A DNA stretch of 64,000 nucleotides from Tubulanus polymorphus (Eukaryota > Nemertea > Palaeonemertea > Tubulaniformes > Tubulanidae), in assembly GCF_964204645.1 (NCBI RefSeq), contig NC_134025.1, forward strand, positions 22,288,001 through 22,352,000, given 5' to 3'. The notes under the pieces were generated by a model. The model worked only from the letters and a program-made list of their open reading frames with translations. It made no database searches and was not told where the DNA came from. A program made the position numbers and the translations under genes. Shown here piece by piece: positions 34,054 to 47,150 of this stretch. Every line of letters begins with the position of its first letter. The first letter of the stretch is position 1.

Positions 34054-34962
34054 GGTTAAATCTAGATTGGCGTAGGCAGCCCCAACAAACCCCGATCTAT
34101 CTGGATGGAAGACGAACCGGGAATCAGACTTCAGAACTTCTAAAATTCACCTTACTTCAAAACAAAAATTAGCCTATGCAAACTGCAACGGTTTCGTTCC
34201 CAGCAGGTGGTGGTGGGTTTTTGTTGGGGGCAAAAAGATCAAGAGATCAAATAGATCTCTGTTCGATCATTAGATCAGAGTGTTTTTGTGAGGTTTTTCC
34301 TCTACGGCGATGTTTTATGCCGCTATTAGTTTTGTTCCAGGCAGGTGCGTGGTTGGTTTTTAAGGGACACGCTATACATGAAATTGAAATATCTAATCTA
34401 ATGATAAGACTGTTTAATCATCCCTTTTCAAAGATAAAATTAACTATTTGCCAAATGAAGTTGCAACAACAGCGCAGACTCTGAAATTCGATGCCGATCT
34501 TCTTTCTAGATACTGCCGATTCGCTTGGATTCATCATTCTTTCGATGCTAAATTTGAGTCGAAGTTCAAGGACGATGAAAAAGAGGGATTTTTTTCGAAG
34601 TCGTCGGCATTCAAATTAAATGCAACATGATTAGAAAGTTGAAACTGATTCATTTTTCCTAATTGGATGAATTTACGAACGAAGAAAGAAAGATGGAGAG
34701 TTAATAATCTAATTAAGCGGATACATATTTCTTAATTAATAAGTGAAATGAATATAAGAAAAGATTTGAATATTGTCTTATATTTAATTCACTTAGTTAA
34801 TTAAGAAAAAAGAATCCGTTTATTTAGATTATTAACTTTCCATCTTTCTTTCATTGCTAAGTTTCTTTTATCTAATGTCGATAAATTCTAAATTCTACTA
34901 AAAATAGTCGTGTCACAATTAGTGTTTGCGGATTTATTATATCAGCTGCAATGAAACCGCAA
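34054..34962. other. Intergenic region with a long foldback
   Basis: No gene recognised. Contains an imperfect inverted repeat (arms about 34668-34758 and 34777-34855, e.g. AGAGTTAATAATCTAATTAA with its complement) and a copy of a dispersed GTGGTTGG...AAGGGACAC repeat near 34340. Confidence 0.6.
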
Positions 34963-35953
34963 TCACGGCAGTTTCCTTTCAAAGATCAAATTACGTAATT
35001 CTTTTCTGATTTCTTTTCCGGTCATCAGATACAAGTACAGATTAAACGAATAATTTAACATTAAAATATCGGCGAGGGCGGTGAGCGTGTTTTTTAATTC
35101 CGAATTTATCCCGACTAAAAAGCTGATGACAAATGTTGGGAGCGTTGTAACCATGAAGAAGGTGCACAGCAACAGAACCAACACGGTTACCTGGTTTGAT
35201 TATTTCGATGCTCTGCTTGTTTTTGAGTTGTATTTTTTTCTTAATAAAGTGATAGCAGTAATCGTGGACATGATGGCTAACAAAATAAGCGGGCCTATAG
35301 AGATAAAGATAGACGATAGCAACGGCTTTGTAAATGTGAGCACATTTTTAAGGATACAACCGTTGTCACTAACATCAATAGTCGCAAATAAAAAGCTATA
35401 AACCAGCGCTGCGGAGCTGACTACGGAAAAACAGAGCTTAGAAGCAATATTCGGCTTCCAGAAACGTGAGCGCTGAACGGAAATCGAACCACACACATTC
35501 GATCGGTTGCTACGAGGACCAGCGTCCAGGGACTGCTCGCAAAGCAAACTGCTAACAAATAGTCGAAACATATACATTCAATTTGTGTTGATGGTTTGAC
35601 CAGTAATGTCTTCCCGTAAAATATATAAGATATAACGTTGATGTATTTACTGAAATAAACACACAGAAGAACGAAAGTATCGCAGACGGCTAGTTGAACG
35701 AACATACGACTGAAAGAACGTCGCCATAGCTCACGTCGCCGCATAACTAAAAGAACGTCGCCATAGCTTACGTCGCCGCATAACTAATATGATTGCCGAT
35801 GAATCCTAGGATTAAACAAAGACTGGCGAATGCGAGGTAAAGCCAGAGATAAGTTCCGTTTATCGTAGTTGCAGCTAGTACAATGGCTATGTATATATTC
35901 GTAGGACTCGTGCCGTTCTGAGGAATGAAAGTTGGAGCCATTGCGTCGACCAA
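34963..35953 (-). pseudogene. Frameshifted single-exon class A GPCR
   Basis: Receptor pieces lie in succession on the minus strand in different frames: start and TM1 (LGFIGNHI), a TM2-TM3 piece (SFSRMFVQLAVCDTFVLL; DRM in place of DRY), a TM4-TM5 piece (FSVVSSAALVYSFLFATID; SIGPLILLAIMSTITAITLL), and a TM6-TM7 piece (VTTLPTFVISFLVGI; NYSFNLYLYL). A tandem duplication of about 37 bp in the first intracellular loop (35722-35795) and a further frame change after the TM3/TM4 region break the frame. The FMRFamide-receptor-like form is inferred. Confidence 0.8.
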
Positions 35954-37594
35954 TGAGACTATACTCTCAATAACAGAACACTAATTATTGAAAATATATT
36001 CTATATTCAAGGCTATATATGTATTTCACAAACGTCAACGCCTTCTTCTTTCGTTCGTCAATTCAAACGACCTTCAGTTCTATACTTAAGTTGCATGTGA
36101 ATTCATCACAGCTGTTTCTAGAGAAACTACGGCTTTCTTCAAAATTTTAAACATTCATTAACAAAGCATCGTTAGTTCTTCATATTTCCAAGCGCAAATT
36201 ATGTGTATGCGTATATTATTATGTGCAAATTATGAATTAGCGGTGCATTACAGTAGAAACCCGATTAATGATAATCTGCAGAATTTCAATGGGGTTCTTG
36301 CGAAAGCAGCAGAAATATATGGTATTCTTCACATTTTCAAAATAATTAGCACGGATACTCAACACGCGCAGATTCTAAGTAATGATCCGATAGCTTATAT
36401 ATTAATTTCTAGGCAATATAAGATACCAGAAAACCGGGAAAACACGAGGAATTTGGAAGTGGATGGATAGCGGTGTCTCCCTGTAACTTTGTCAGAAAGG
36501 TTATTTCGGAGGCATCGTCCTTCATTGCTGGCTTCCAATTCAATTTTCCAAAGGCTGCAGTGAACAAAAGCCCCAGTAAATTGGAATCGGAGAACTCTGT
36601 TTTAACTTGATTTATTGACTTTGCAAAAGCTAGTGGCTATAGCAATTCAAAATTCCCATTTATACCAATTTTCTGAACAACACAAGATTTTATAGAAAAT
36701 TGTGCTACATATATCATGTATTTTGCAACCGACACTTTTACGATTTTGAGGACAAAGCTCGCACCATCAATATCTTCCAGATTTTGCAATCGCCGCACAT
36801 TGGTGTTGCCAGTAACGATACCAAGAATAGAATACGCCTAGAACGTAACCATCTCTGATTTAATTACGCAAACAAAATGGTTTTAAGATCGAATTTCCAC
36901 AACAGGTGAGAGCGCATCAACTAAAATTAAAAAAGGGTAAAAAATTCTGTAAATTCGACCGTCGATCACACAACTATATCTGTACTTCGATTTGCGATAT
37001 CAAAATCAAATCCCCTGTTTCGCTCCTGGAAGGTGTGGTTGGTTTGTTAGGGACACTCAATCAAAAAACAAATTAATCGATATTTAACAACCAAAAAATA
37101 ACAGGGTCAATCTCTATTCTAAAGATGAAATAAAACTAAAAAAACCTTCGACATGGGCTGAACTATCGATTTTATACCAGAGTTCTATCCGAAAGATTGC
37201 CAAATAATCTTACTTCAGTTAAAATCTTGACTCAATTCGATCGGGTTTCTCGTGAATTTCTGACTCTTCGGAAGAATGTAACTGATAAAATGTATATGTA
37301 CAATGAATGCAAACAACACATATGTCATATGTACATAAACATGTGTCATAAACATTGACCGATTCAGCAGAGCATGGCAACATTTTTTTTTCTCATGGCA
37401 ACTTAAGACGCACAACTATGAACTATAAGACCATAGAATATGCTCCCAGTTCTTAGACCTGGATAACTTCATATAGGGGTGTGCAGCATCATTTGACAAA
37501 TTGGAATTTGACAGAGTGAAAGGTACCTTTGATTTTGTGTTTGAATCACATCGTACTGATTTACTACATTTTCAGTACATAACTTATACTTTAT
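35954..37594. other. Intergenic region with GPCR relic and dispersed repeat
   Basis: About 36755-36811 resembles the TM2/TM3 loop DNA of the receptor at 37595-38629 (shared ATATCTTCCAGATTTTGCAA), suggesting a receptor relic. 36940-37140 matches 43180-43370 (a dispersed repeat). No intact gene. Confidence 0.5.
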
Positions 37595-38629
37595 TCAATA
37601 CGGGATTTGATTTCGGCGCCTGTTTGTCCGACACAGACAATCTCTGAATGCAAGCGATCGGAATCTTTTACTAGACAAACAATAAATTACAAAATTAACG
37701 GAAGAATCAATCTGAACAAACAGAGCCGCCACAAAGTGGAAACTAAGACCCGCGGGTAGAAATCCTTTAAAATTGAAAAATCTAACAAGCAACTTATGTA
37801 CAGTCATTGGCATTTCGAGTAAACTAAAAGTTGTAACAACAGTAAACGCTAGTATTACAGCTTGATAATCATTTGTTTTTTGAGTACTCATTTCTGAGCG
37901 CCGTTTAGACGCCCTATTCAGAGAAAATACAAGACCTGCATTTGCAAGAGCTATACCAAAAAATGGTATGAATATTCCTAATAGGTGCACTAGGCCAACT
38001 ATTTTGGCATTCCAGTAGAACTCAGCCGGTATGTTTGCTCTATAAGGACAACGTACACTAACTGTTTTGATATCTCTAGTAGTATATTGCCAGCCTTGTG
38101 TGGCGACACTTAGACTAACTATACACAGTAAACAGATGTTACAAGTCTTTTTAGTGCAGATAGTTTTCGATTTTAACGGAAAGAAGATGACCGTAAATCG
38201 TTCTAAACTGATGAGCATCGTGAGAAAATTTCTAATCATTTTGAAAATTTCTTGCACCTGTGTTGTGTGGCGGTGGAGTACAGGACCAACGTAACCAAAG
38301 CGTTCAAGATAATAGATGTATTTACCGAACTTAAGCATAGCGTCGAAATATCTTCCAGATTTTGCAATAGCTACACCCAATAGAAACATATTATCTGCTA
38401 TTGTGAGCATGCGTAAAATGTAATACGTGGTTATGTCACTTTTAAAACGAGAGAGTGCGACAAACGTATAACCATTGAGGAAGAACCCCGTTGTCCAAAT
38501 AACAGGAAAACAGTAGGCGTATATGATTATTACGCTGACGATTTTATTGTTGACTAGACAACCTTTTTTAACCGTAGAATTCGGCCATGATGCCGTTCCG
38601 CTACTAATCGTTGGTGTTTTCAGTAACAT
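37595..38629 (-). CDS. Class A GPCR, FMRFamide-receptor-like, single exon
   Basis: Intact, 344 residues. An N-glycosylation site (NSTV) is in the N-terminus. TM1 GYTFVALSRF, TM2 LTIADNMFLLGVA, TM3-loop2 ERF in place of DRY with FFPLKSKT, TM7 DSSVNFVIYCL (NPxxY position), and a basic Cys-containing tail (CRTNRRR). Form and length fit protostome FMRFamide-type orphan receptors, plasma membrane, G-protein coupled. It is the intact neighbour of the broken receptor at 34963-35953; a local receptor cluster is likely. Confidence 0.88.
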   Translation of the reverse strand: MLLKTPTISSGTASWPNSTVKKGCLVNNKIVSVIIIYAYCFPVIWTTGFFLNGYTFVALSRFKSDITTYYILRMLTIADNMFLLGVAIAKSGRYFDAMLKFGKYIYYLERFGYVGPVLHRHTTQVQEIFKMIRNFLTMLISLERFTVIFFPLKSKTICTKKTCNICLLCIVSLSVATQGWQYTTRDIKTVSVRCPYRANIPAEFYWNAKIVGLVHLLGIFIPFFGIALANAGLVFSLNRASKRRSEMSTQKTNDYQAVILAFTVVTTFSLLEMPMTVHKLLVRFFNFKGFLPAGLSFHFVAALFVQIDSSVNFVIYCLSSKRFRSLAFRDCLCRTNRRRNQIPY

Positions 38630-40853
38630 ACTGTAACAGCAGACGTTATAGCACTGTCAGCGTTTGTCTATTACAGCAGTGAATGAAACGTTATCACGAC
38701 TGTGTGGTCACAAATTGTCAGAACAATTACGGCTTTCGAGGCAAAATACTAGAATTTTCCATAGTCACAAATATTTGACGAATAGCGCTGTCGACTCATA
38801 TTAGAATAATCACGTAATAGATAATACGTTTTCCGTAGTGAAAATAACGGCTCATTATATTAAATTTTCAGTGCGTTTCCCCGTATACCCGATTAGGCCT
38901 AGCAATCAACTGAATAAAGTCAAACTATTTTCAACTCAACAACTGATATTTGAATTATTCGTTATTTTTTGGTATATTTTCGTAGAGATTTAAGTTTCTT
39001 CCGATTCTCAAAGAAAGTTTTCAGTTGAATCTCACTGTCACGGATTCCTTTTTAGAGTCGTTGTTTAATTGCCGCCATTTGATATTGACACTGGGTGTGA
39101 TTATGGGACTTACTATCCGGGCATGAACTCGGACGTACCCTTGAGCTTGGATAAATCGTTTGACTCCACTAAAAAAGTCTATCCCAGTGGTTATGACCGC
39201 GGCATTTCACTCTCAAAGACCCAGTATCAACAACAATTTAATTGATACTGACAGGTTTAAGTGGTCAAACTCACCATGAGCATCGCTGACTCGCTGGACC
39301 CCAGCTGCTTGTTACTATGGTTACAGGCAAGAGTGAATAAAGAGCAAAACTTTTCCACACTTAATCCAAGAAAATGAAGTAATAAGCAATGAAAATTCAG
39401 TTTTGAAGTCTTGTTGCATTCAAGAGTGAATATTTCCGCTGGATGCTGAAGTCGGTGTTTACATTATGAAGTGTCTAAACCAATTTCCAAGTTGAAAGAT
39501 TATATTTAGACGGTGTTTCAAGCAAAACAACAGCACTCGACTCATGAGATGATTCCAGATTATATATGCTCACACTCTGAAGAGTTTATAGATGTACAAA
39601 ATCAATCAATCAGATTGAATTTGCCACATGACATGATTATTCCCAAAATGAAACTAAAAAATTCAAGAAAGGATTTTGTAAAATTATAAAAATTGGAATT
39701 TTATATCCTTTAATGAATGGCCAGGATGGTATATTATTCACTCTTGAATGCAGTAGTCGCTTGACCTCAATTACTCGTAAGGCTGAGTGATAGAAACCAC
39801 AGGGATCCCGATATGTTAGTGTAACAACTCTTTGATGCACCGCGGTCATAACTACTGGGATAGACTTCTTTAGGGAGCTTGCCTATTCGCTGCAGCTACG
39901 AGCAATCATCTAATGATCTTAGATAATTGCTCGTAGGCTGCAGGTCAGCTCTCTCCAGACGAAACCAATTTTGAACTTCTGAATAGCTGAATGATTGTTA
40001 CATAATTTGATGTTATAATCAACGATAAAAGCAAAAACCAAACGTAGGCGGATGAAGTGGATGTGGATGAAGTAGATGAATTGTTCTAACGGTTCATAAT
40101 AATGTCCGAAATACTGGTTAGAAAAATACGACGTAACTACTGGGTAAATACTAATTACCAACGCGTTCATTGCGATAATAACAATAATTCGTAAAAAAAG
40201 AATAATAATGATAGATGATAATAATCTCGCATCGGGCGAATCTGAGTAGGTGTACCGGGTACATGTACTCTTATGTTTGACACTTGTTAAAAGCCAATAA
40301 TGTTATCTATATATTTAGGTGAAATAAGGAATAAATTGAATTGAATTATCAAACGACACGTGAAGGGCAAGGCCCCAACTACCGTGCGTTCTAGAGATAT
40401 GGCTACTATTAACCACAACAGGGATTTGTCATGTAGGCCTCGAATGATATTCAGTCAATTTGATACAGATTTGGTTATTCTATTTTTTTTTTCAGAGAAA
40501 ATCTAACATTTAGGAAACCATGTGCAATACATAGAATAATCAGATTTTCTACCATGACTTTTCATTTTCTCATTAAAACTTGCCTGCCCTCCATTTCTTA
40601 AATGTAAAGCTTTGACATTCGGTGATGCGAATGTTTGTTTGGTCTGACAATAAAAACATGTCTAGACCCATTTGGAAAATGAATTCTAATTACCAAAAAA
40701 ATCCCCGGAGTAATATGTGGAACGTTACAATCGGTAAACGCTGCAATTACCCACTCCCGCGATCTCTGCCGAAAAGACCGAAATATAATTATTTGTGAAT
40801 AGAGAGCTTGCTTGTACACATTCATGTCTAGCAGTTCACACAGTGCAGTCACT
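38630..40853. other. Intergenic region with palindrome
   Basis: No gene recognised. A hairpin at about 39890-39944 has arms CTGCAGCTACGAGCAATCAT / ATTGCTCGTAGGCTGCAG. The promoter of the MAM gene should lie at the right end. Confidence 0.45.
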
Positions 40854-43800
40854 ATGGGAAAGCTAAGTTTGACTTTCGCAACAATCATCACTGTGAGTAA
40901 AAGTTCTTCGCATAATTGAAACTAAGAAGCAAATATTCCAGAAATTTTACAAGAAAATACCATATATTACGTATTCAGCACACTGCTTGGTATTTTTTTC
41001 AGATCCAGTTTTTCGGATCCAGTGTCGCTATTTGGCAGGGTCGCAGCTCGACTGGGACCCCAGGTTTGTTAGTTTTAGGTTTGAGCAACGAGTATAATGA
41101 TGATAAAGATAATGATAATAATAATAACGTTTATTTATATACCACTCTCCATTGCGTATAACAGCTTTTTACATAAAATACATATATGAACAAAAAACGA
41201 TAAAAAAAAGAGTATGCCTGGTCCATTTTATCTTATGATTCATTTTTTATTACGTAGACGAATTAACTACCGATTTTGAGTTGGATAACTATAAGTGGAA
41301 ATCGCGGGGAACATTACGATGGAAGAGAGGACGTTTTGGAACACCCTCTCGACACACCGGTCCAGACGGAGATCATACTAAACCGGCTGGAAATGGTACG
41401 AACAGTTCCTAACTTCATCATCCATACACCCTTCAACTCAACATTTGAGAATATGAAGTTAACGAGATTGTTGAGTTGAAAATAAGGTTACGGTATCACA
41501 GCGAACAGAGTTTATATTTACTCTTATTTCAGGAAGGTATGTGTACATGGAAGCTTCTTCCCCGGCAAAAGAAGGGGATCAAGCCTGGTTAGAAGCAAAT
41601 ACCACATCATCATCTGACTCCTGCGTCATGAACTTTTATTATAACATGTGTGGTATAACGATGGGGAAACTAGAACTTAAACTCAACGGAAACGTTGTAT
41701 TTTCGAAATCTGGTCGTCGAAGATGTGGATGGAAACAAGGATCAGCTCCAATCGCAAAAGGAAACGCCGCAGTATGTACTCAATGCACAGCTTAGTATTT
41801 CTTGAATTTGTTGTTTGCTTTAACCAGCAATCAAGGAAATGTATTTTGTCTGTTTTGTTTCAGATCCAGTTTGTCGCTACCCGGGGAAAGTCTTGGAAAT
41901 CCGACATAGCCATTGATGACATTTCTTTTACGGGATGCACCCTGCTACCTGTGGTACCAGGTTTGTTGGTTGCGAGTATTAGTTTATCGTGATTGAATAG
42001 TGAAAATAGTGGTTAGAAACTGATAACTTATCACGTTTAGAAACGGATTCCTTTATCTAGCGCGTCAAGATACGATGATCAAAGTGAAGACTTGGTGCGT
42101 TTAAACTATAATCCATTTTCTATCACGTAGGACAATTGACTACCAATTTTGAGACAGATAACGGAAAGTGGAACTCGCAGGGATCAATACAATGGACGAG
42201 GCAATCAGGCGGTACAGGGTCTTCTGGCACCGGTCCAAGTGGAGACCATACAACTGGAAGTGGTATGGACAGTTTCTAACTCAAACAACATCGTCTATAC
42301 ACCCCTTACCTCCCTCGATCTTCCAGCATGTGATGTTAACGAGATCATTGAGAGGAAAATAGGTGTTCATACTATTAGGCTAAATAGCATCATGTCGAGA
42401 AGTGTTTAACATTTACTCTCATTTTAGGAAAGTATGTGTACACAGAATCTTCTGGGAAACAAGTGGGTGATCAAGCTAAGTTTGAAGCAGATACCCTATC
42501 AATGTCTGACTCCTGCGTCATGAACTTTTATTATCACATGTATGGTTCACATATGGGAAGACTTGAAGTTAAACTCAACGGAAATGTTGTATTTTCGAAA
42601 TCTGGTGATCAGGGAAATCAGTGGAACCCGGGATCTGTTACGATTGCAAAAGGAAACGCAGCGGTATGTACTCAATACTCAACATAATATTCTATTCAAA
42701 GCTTTACCAACAATGTGTCGGAGGAAATAATTTGTATGTTTTTTTTCAGATCCAGTTTGTCGCCACACGGGGTAACGGTGATAAGTCCAACATAGCTATC
42801 GATGACGTCAGGTTTACCCCGGAATGCACTGCGACACCAGGTTTGTTAGAATTCGCGACAGAAGTAAAGTTGATCGATCGCAAATAGTGAAATATGGAGA
42901 TAATCTAATAACAAATGACGTTTGAAAACACATTCCTTTATCTAACGGGTCCACAAGTATTGTATTCAATGAGTAGGAAGTACCGACGAGCCTCGTTAGT
43001 ACGATGTCAGTGGTGAAATGAAAAATCATCGCACTAACCTAATTTCGCATTAACCATTTCATAAAAACAATTCCATAATTACCTCAACGGAGATTCTTAG
43101 AGAAGATTATTGCGAGTGGTCAGCGCCACCACTCAAAAAGACAACTAAAACGACGGATTGATGACGATTTGAACAGAACATTCTGTAAATTCGACCGCCA
43201 ATCAAACATATCAGTACTTGCATTTCCGATTTCAAAATAAAACCTCCTGTTTCGCTACCAGCAAGCGTGGTTGGTTTGTAAGCGACTCTAAATCACAATA
43301 TACGAAACGAAATCTACCTATCAATAACAGTAACAGGGTCAATCCCTATCATTTTAAGATTAAAAAGAATAATGCGGACGAGTCGAATTTTTAATAAGGC
43401 GAGCCTCATTATGCACCATCGTACTAAGTATGTTCATTTACTATAGAAATGAATAGATCGTATATTTTACATGGTATTACGGGGAATTTCGTTCTTAAAA
43501 GGTCATCGTACTTAGCTAACATTTTTATAAGACAATTCTTTAAGAAAAGCCGGGATTCTTAAGTTCATCGTATTAGTGAGGTTATCGTTGTAAGCCGAAT
43601 CGTACTAACGAGGTTCAACTGTAATTATGTAATTTTGTTACGTAGGACAATTGACTACCGATTTTGAGACGGATAACGGACAGTGGATCTTACGGGGAAC
43701 GTTACGATGGAAGAGAGTATCAGGCAGGACAGATATTCGTGGCACCGGTCCAAGTGCAGATCATACGACTGGAAGTGGTACGAACAGATTCTAACTCATT

Positions 43801-44338
43801 CAACATTGTCCATACACCCCTAAACTCTTTTAATCTGCGGGAATATGAAGTTAACGAGATTGATAAGTGACGAGTAGGTGGTCAAACAATTAAACAGTAT
43901 CGCGACGAACATTTTCAATATTTACTCCCATTTCAGGAACGTATATATATGTGGAAACGTCAAGCTTCAAATCTGCAGGTGATCAAGGATTGCTCGAGGC
44001 AGCTACTCAATCAGCGTCTGACTCCTGCTCCATGAACTTTTATTATAACATGAATGGTCAAACGATGGGAAAATTAGAAGTTAAACTCAACAGAGAAGTG
44101 GTATTTTCGATATCTGGTGATCAGGGAGATCAATGGAAACAGGGATCTGTTGCAATTACAAAAGGGGGCGCCATAGTACGTACTCAGTGCACATCTTAGA
44201 ATGTATTTTACTTAAACCAAGAATCTGAAAAATGTATTTCGTGTCGTTTTTTTTCAGATCCAGTTTGTCGCTACCAAGGGACCCGCTTGGGAATCCGTCA
44301 TAGCTATCGATGATATCTCCTTTTCGTCTAATTGCTAG
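40854..44338 (+). CDS. Secreted protein with three MAM domains
   Basis: Eleven exons: 40854-40892, 41003-41063, 41258-41395, 41533-41771, 41864-41960, 42131-42262, 42428-42663, 42750-42840, 43646-43777, 43937-44175, 44258-44338; phases consistent, 494 residues, TAG stop. Exons 1-2 give a signal peptide (MGKLSLTFATIIT + IQFFGSSVA). Each MAM domain uses three exons: L-T-T-[DN]-F-E...GTGPSGDHTT; GDQ...SDSCVMNFYYxM...KLNGNVVFS; IQFVATRG...IAIDDISF. The usual N-terminal MAM Cys at the FE motif is absent. No membrane segment, so probably secreted or extracellular matrix; MAM domains mediate adhesion. Domains are close copies of each other in both exons and introns. Confidence 0.85.
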
Positions 44339-45891
44339 CGATCTGTCGATTCATAAGATATGTATTCAGTCCTAATTATAAACAAATACGCTAAACAAAT
44401 GCCCATGTTCTATTGTTCAATCACTGAGTCTATTCTCGATTTGCATTTAACATCCAACCCTGGACGAACTAGCAAGATAACATTACACTCCTCTAGACGG
44501 ATACCGGCGATTTCATTTTTGGCAATTCTCGACTCGTTCGATAAACTCTCTGCATGTGTTTGCCATTTCTTCGAAAACATATGTCGTATTATCGCTAACC
44601 CTTGACGAACTGTACAGTTTCGTGGCAAACATAACTAACCTGATTTTGAAAAACTAAACACTTTGATACGTGCATCGTTGATATGTCCATTCGCCACAGA
44701 AATTCTTTCCAAAGAAAAGATGGTCGTACGCGCAGTTTGTTGCCGAGATACCGAGAAAACGTATACAAGGTAGAATTTCAAGATCCTTCTCCGACCCTTA
44801 CGCCGAAGAAATCCTCGTGTAAAGAATTGAATATATAACTGAGTGGTCACAAAATGCAATGGCATTGAAACAAAGGAGTCTTGATAAACTAGATATGTTA
44901 TCGAAGTAAACATACATGACGTACTGGGTTAGAGACCTAGTCTTCCGTTTGGATCTTGCTGTCTCGATATGATACAATGGATATTCCTGGCCACGTACAT
45001 TGTCTAATCTTAATAAACGATACAGTCGAACGATTCTGCTCACAACGTAAACCTCAGTAATACGGTGAATTTAAGAATTTCCGGCTTTTCTTATAGCATT
45101 TTCATATAGAAAAATGTTTGTGTGGGCTGCACTGCCACTTATGAGGACCAGGTCCGTAAGAGAAGAGAGTAAACCGGGAGAACACGTCTTTACTGTATCA
45201 GCATCATAAGACAACTAACTTTATTTCCCATAATTTAAACTACACTAAAAAGAGTATATGTGGTCAAGTAATTACATAGATCCATCATCTTGACAGCTGC
45301 GGTTCAAAGACTACTTCAAAGAATACTTCGGCTATTTCCGACACTGCCGGGCGGCAAAGGTGTGGTTTAGCATGTCAAGTCTGGTAGTAAAGTAAACAAA
45401 GTACATAAGTAAATTTAGCAAATACGAGGAAAATTAAAAGTAATTAAAACGTTATACATGAATTCGAAGAAGGCAAATTTAAGTAAGTGAGTATAATGAT
45501 AAGCGATCGTCTAATTTGAATTTCTAACAGGCATTGCGTTGTGTTTGTAACATATTTGATATAATTATGAATTCTAAAATCATATTAGTTTAATGTAATC
45601 ATCATTTAAACATTAATCTACATTTCCTACATTCATTGATTAACATAGTTCATAGAAATGTAATTTATGAAAGCATATTGAAGAAATTGATAAGCATTTA
45701 AATACATGTAGCGGTATATAAAATCATACGTAATTGAGAATTTCAGCAAATTAAGGTTATAGGCGTAAACAGTAAACATTTTAACGAGTCATTAATTACA
45801 GTCATTAGTTTCATAGAATGAAAATACCATTCTTCGTTAAAAATACCATTCTTCGTTCGATGATCCTCCAGCCGCGAAGGGAATAAACGCA
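44339..45891. other. Intergenic region, nothing recognised
   Basis: No coding exon with domain features. It may contain the decayed 3' part of the BEL/Pao element (RNase H, integrase and LTR are missing), but I could not identify it. A short direct repeat AAAATACCATTCTTCGTT occurs twice near 45822-45857. Confidence 0.4.
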
Positions 45892-46084
45892 TTAAAGTAA
45901 ACAGTCATTCAAAACACACGCGCGCGGAGTGACCACGAAGGTCAACGTAAATGTAAACATAAACACGCAGAAAGTTTTGTAACGGGAAATAGTTGTATAT
46001 ACGTACGCAAATAGTTTGTAACACGATAAAACGATGAAGTTCATTTCAAAATATCGGCGGTCCATCGTTTCAAATTTTCTCTCG

Positions 46085-47150
46085 CAGCGACCGCGGAACG
46101 TCATTTTGGGAGAGAATTGACGGTCTATTTCGATTTCGCGCCTTACGCGATGTAAATCGGTTTCGAGGACTCTCCATTGCATTTCGAGTTCATCATTAAG
46201 CAGTTCGTCCCATTTAAGATCATTAAGCCACAATTGTTGAATAAATATTTTGGAACTTACATGAACGGGCGACAGATATCCTAGCGGATCGTATAAATTC
46301 GATACAGATTTAACCACTTCACGCTTTGTGGCGATATTCGCGGGTTTCTGGCCTTGTTTATATTTCAGAGTATCATCTGTTATGTTCCAAATCATACCGA
46401 GATTGCTAACTTCTTCATTTCGATTTAGGGTATTGTTAGTTTCCGCTAATTCGCGTAGAGCGGTGCTGTTGCTTGTCCATTCACATAAATCAAATCCACC
46501 ATCGGACATAATTTTAACTGATTCGCGATAATAATCAAGAGCTTCGGATTCATTTTCAACGGAGGTTATAACATTATCCAAATAGATTTTGGCCTTTAAA
46601 TCTGAGGCGACGGGTGAATCATACTGTTCGAGGTGTAATTTCACAACGGCATTGAGAATAAAAGGAGAACACGCGGCTCCAAACAAAACAGATTTAAAAC
46701 GGTATACGATGAAATCACTGTCGGGGTCGCTTGGATCACATAGCCAGAAAAACTTTGTGTATTCGCGATCACGTGTATCAAGTTTGACCATCAGGAACGC
46801 CTTCTCGATATCGGACGATAAGGCCACGTGACCTGTACGTTGCTGTAGTAGGATGGCCGCTAGATCATTCAGGAGGCGGGGTCCTGTTTCTAGGCAGTCG
46901 TTGATGCTCGGATCAACGCCGGATTGGCGGCAACTACAATCGTAGACTATTCTAATCGGCGTGGTCTTCGAATCCTTTTTCACGGAATGATGGGGCAGAT
47001 AATGACCACGTGTTTCATCGTCGTCGTGTACGCGCTCTATGAAGTCGCGGGAAAGTTGATCCTCGATTATTCGGTTATAAACGTATCTGGTTTCGCTGAT
47101 TACGCGCTTCGTGAAATATTTATAGGTGTACTGTAAGACCAGATTGATCT
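46085..47150 (-). pseudogene. BEL/Pao reverse transcriptase fragment
   Basis: The ORF carries RT blocks: IRIVYDCSC, ETGPRLLNDLAAILLQQR, LSSDIEKAFLMVKL (first catalytic Asp), FGAACSPFILNAVV, and IYLDNV at the YxDD position, followed by the Pao-type KREVVKSVSNLYDPLGYLSP. The upstream start of this frame (about 47150) is out of frame with the protease ORF. Downstream of about 46085 similarity ends abruptly, so RNase H and integrase are lost. Confidence 0.82.

Noticed and set aside
46328-47136. Plus-strand ORFs opposite the BEL reverse transcriptase
   Set aside because: Shadows of the RT frame without features of their own.
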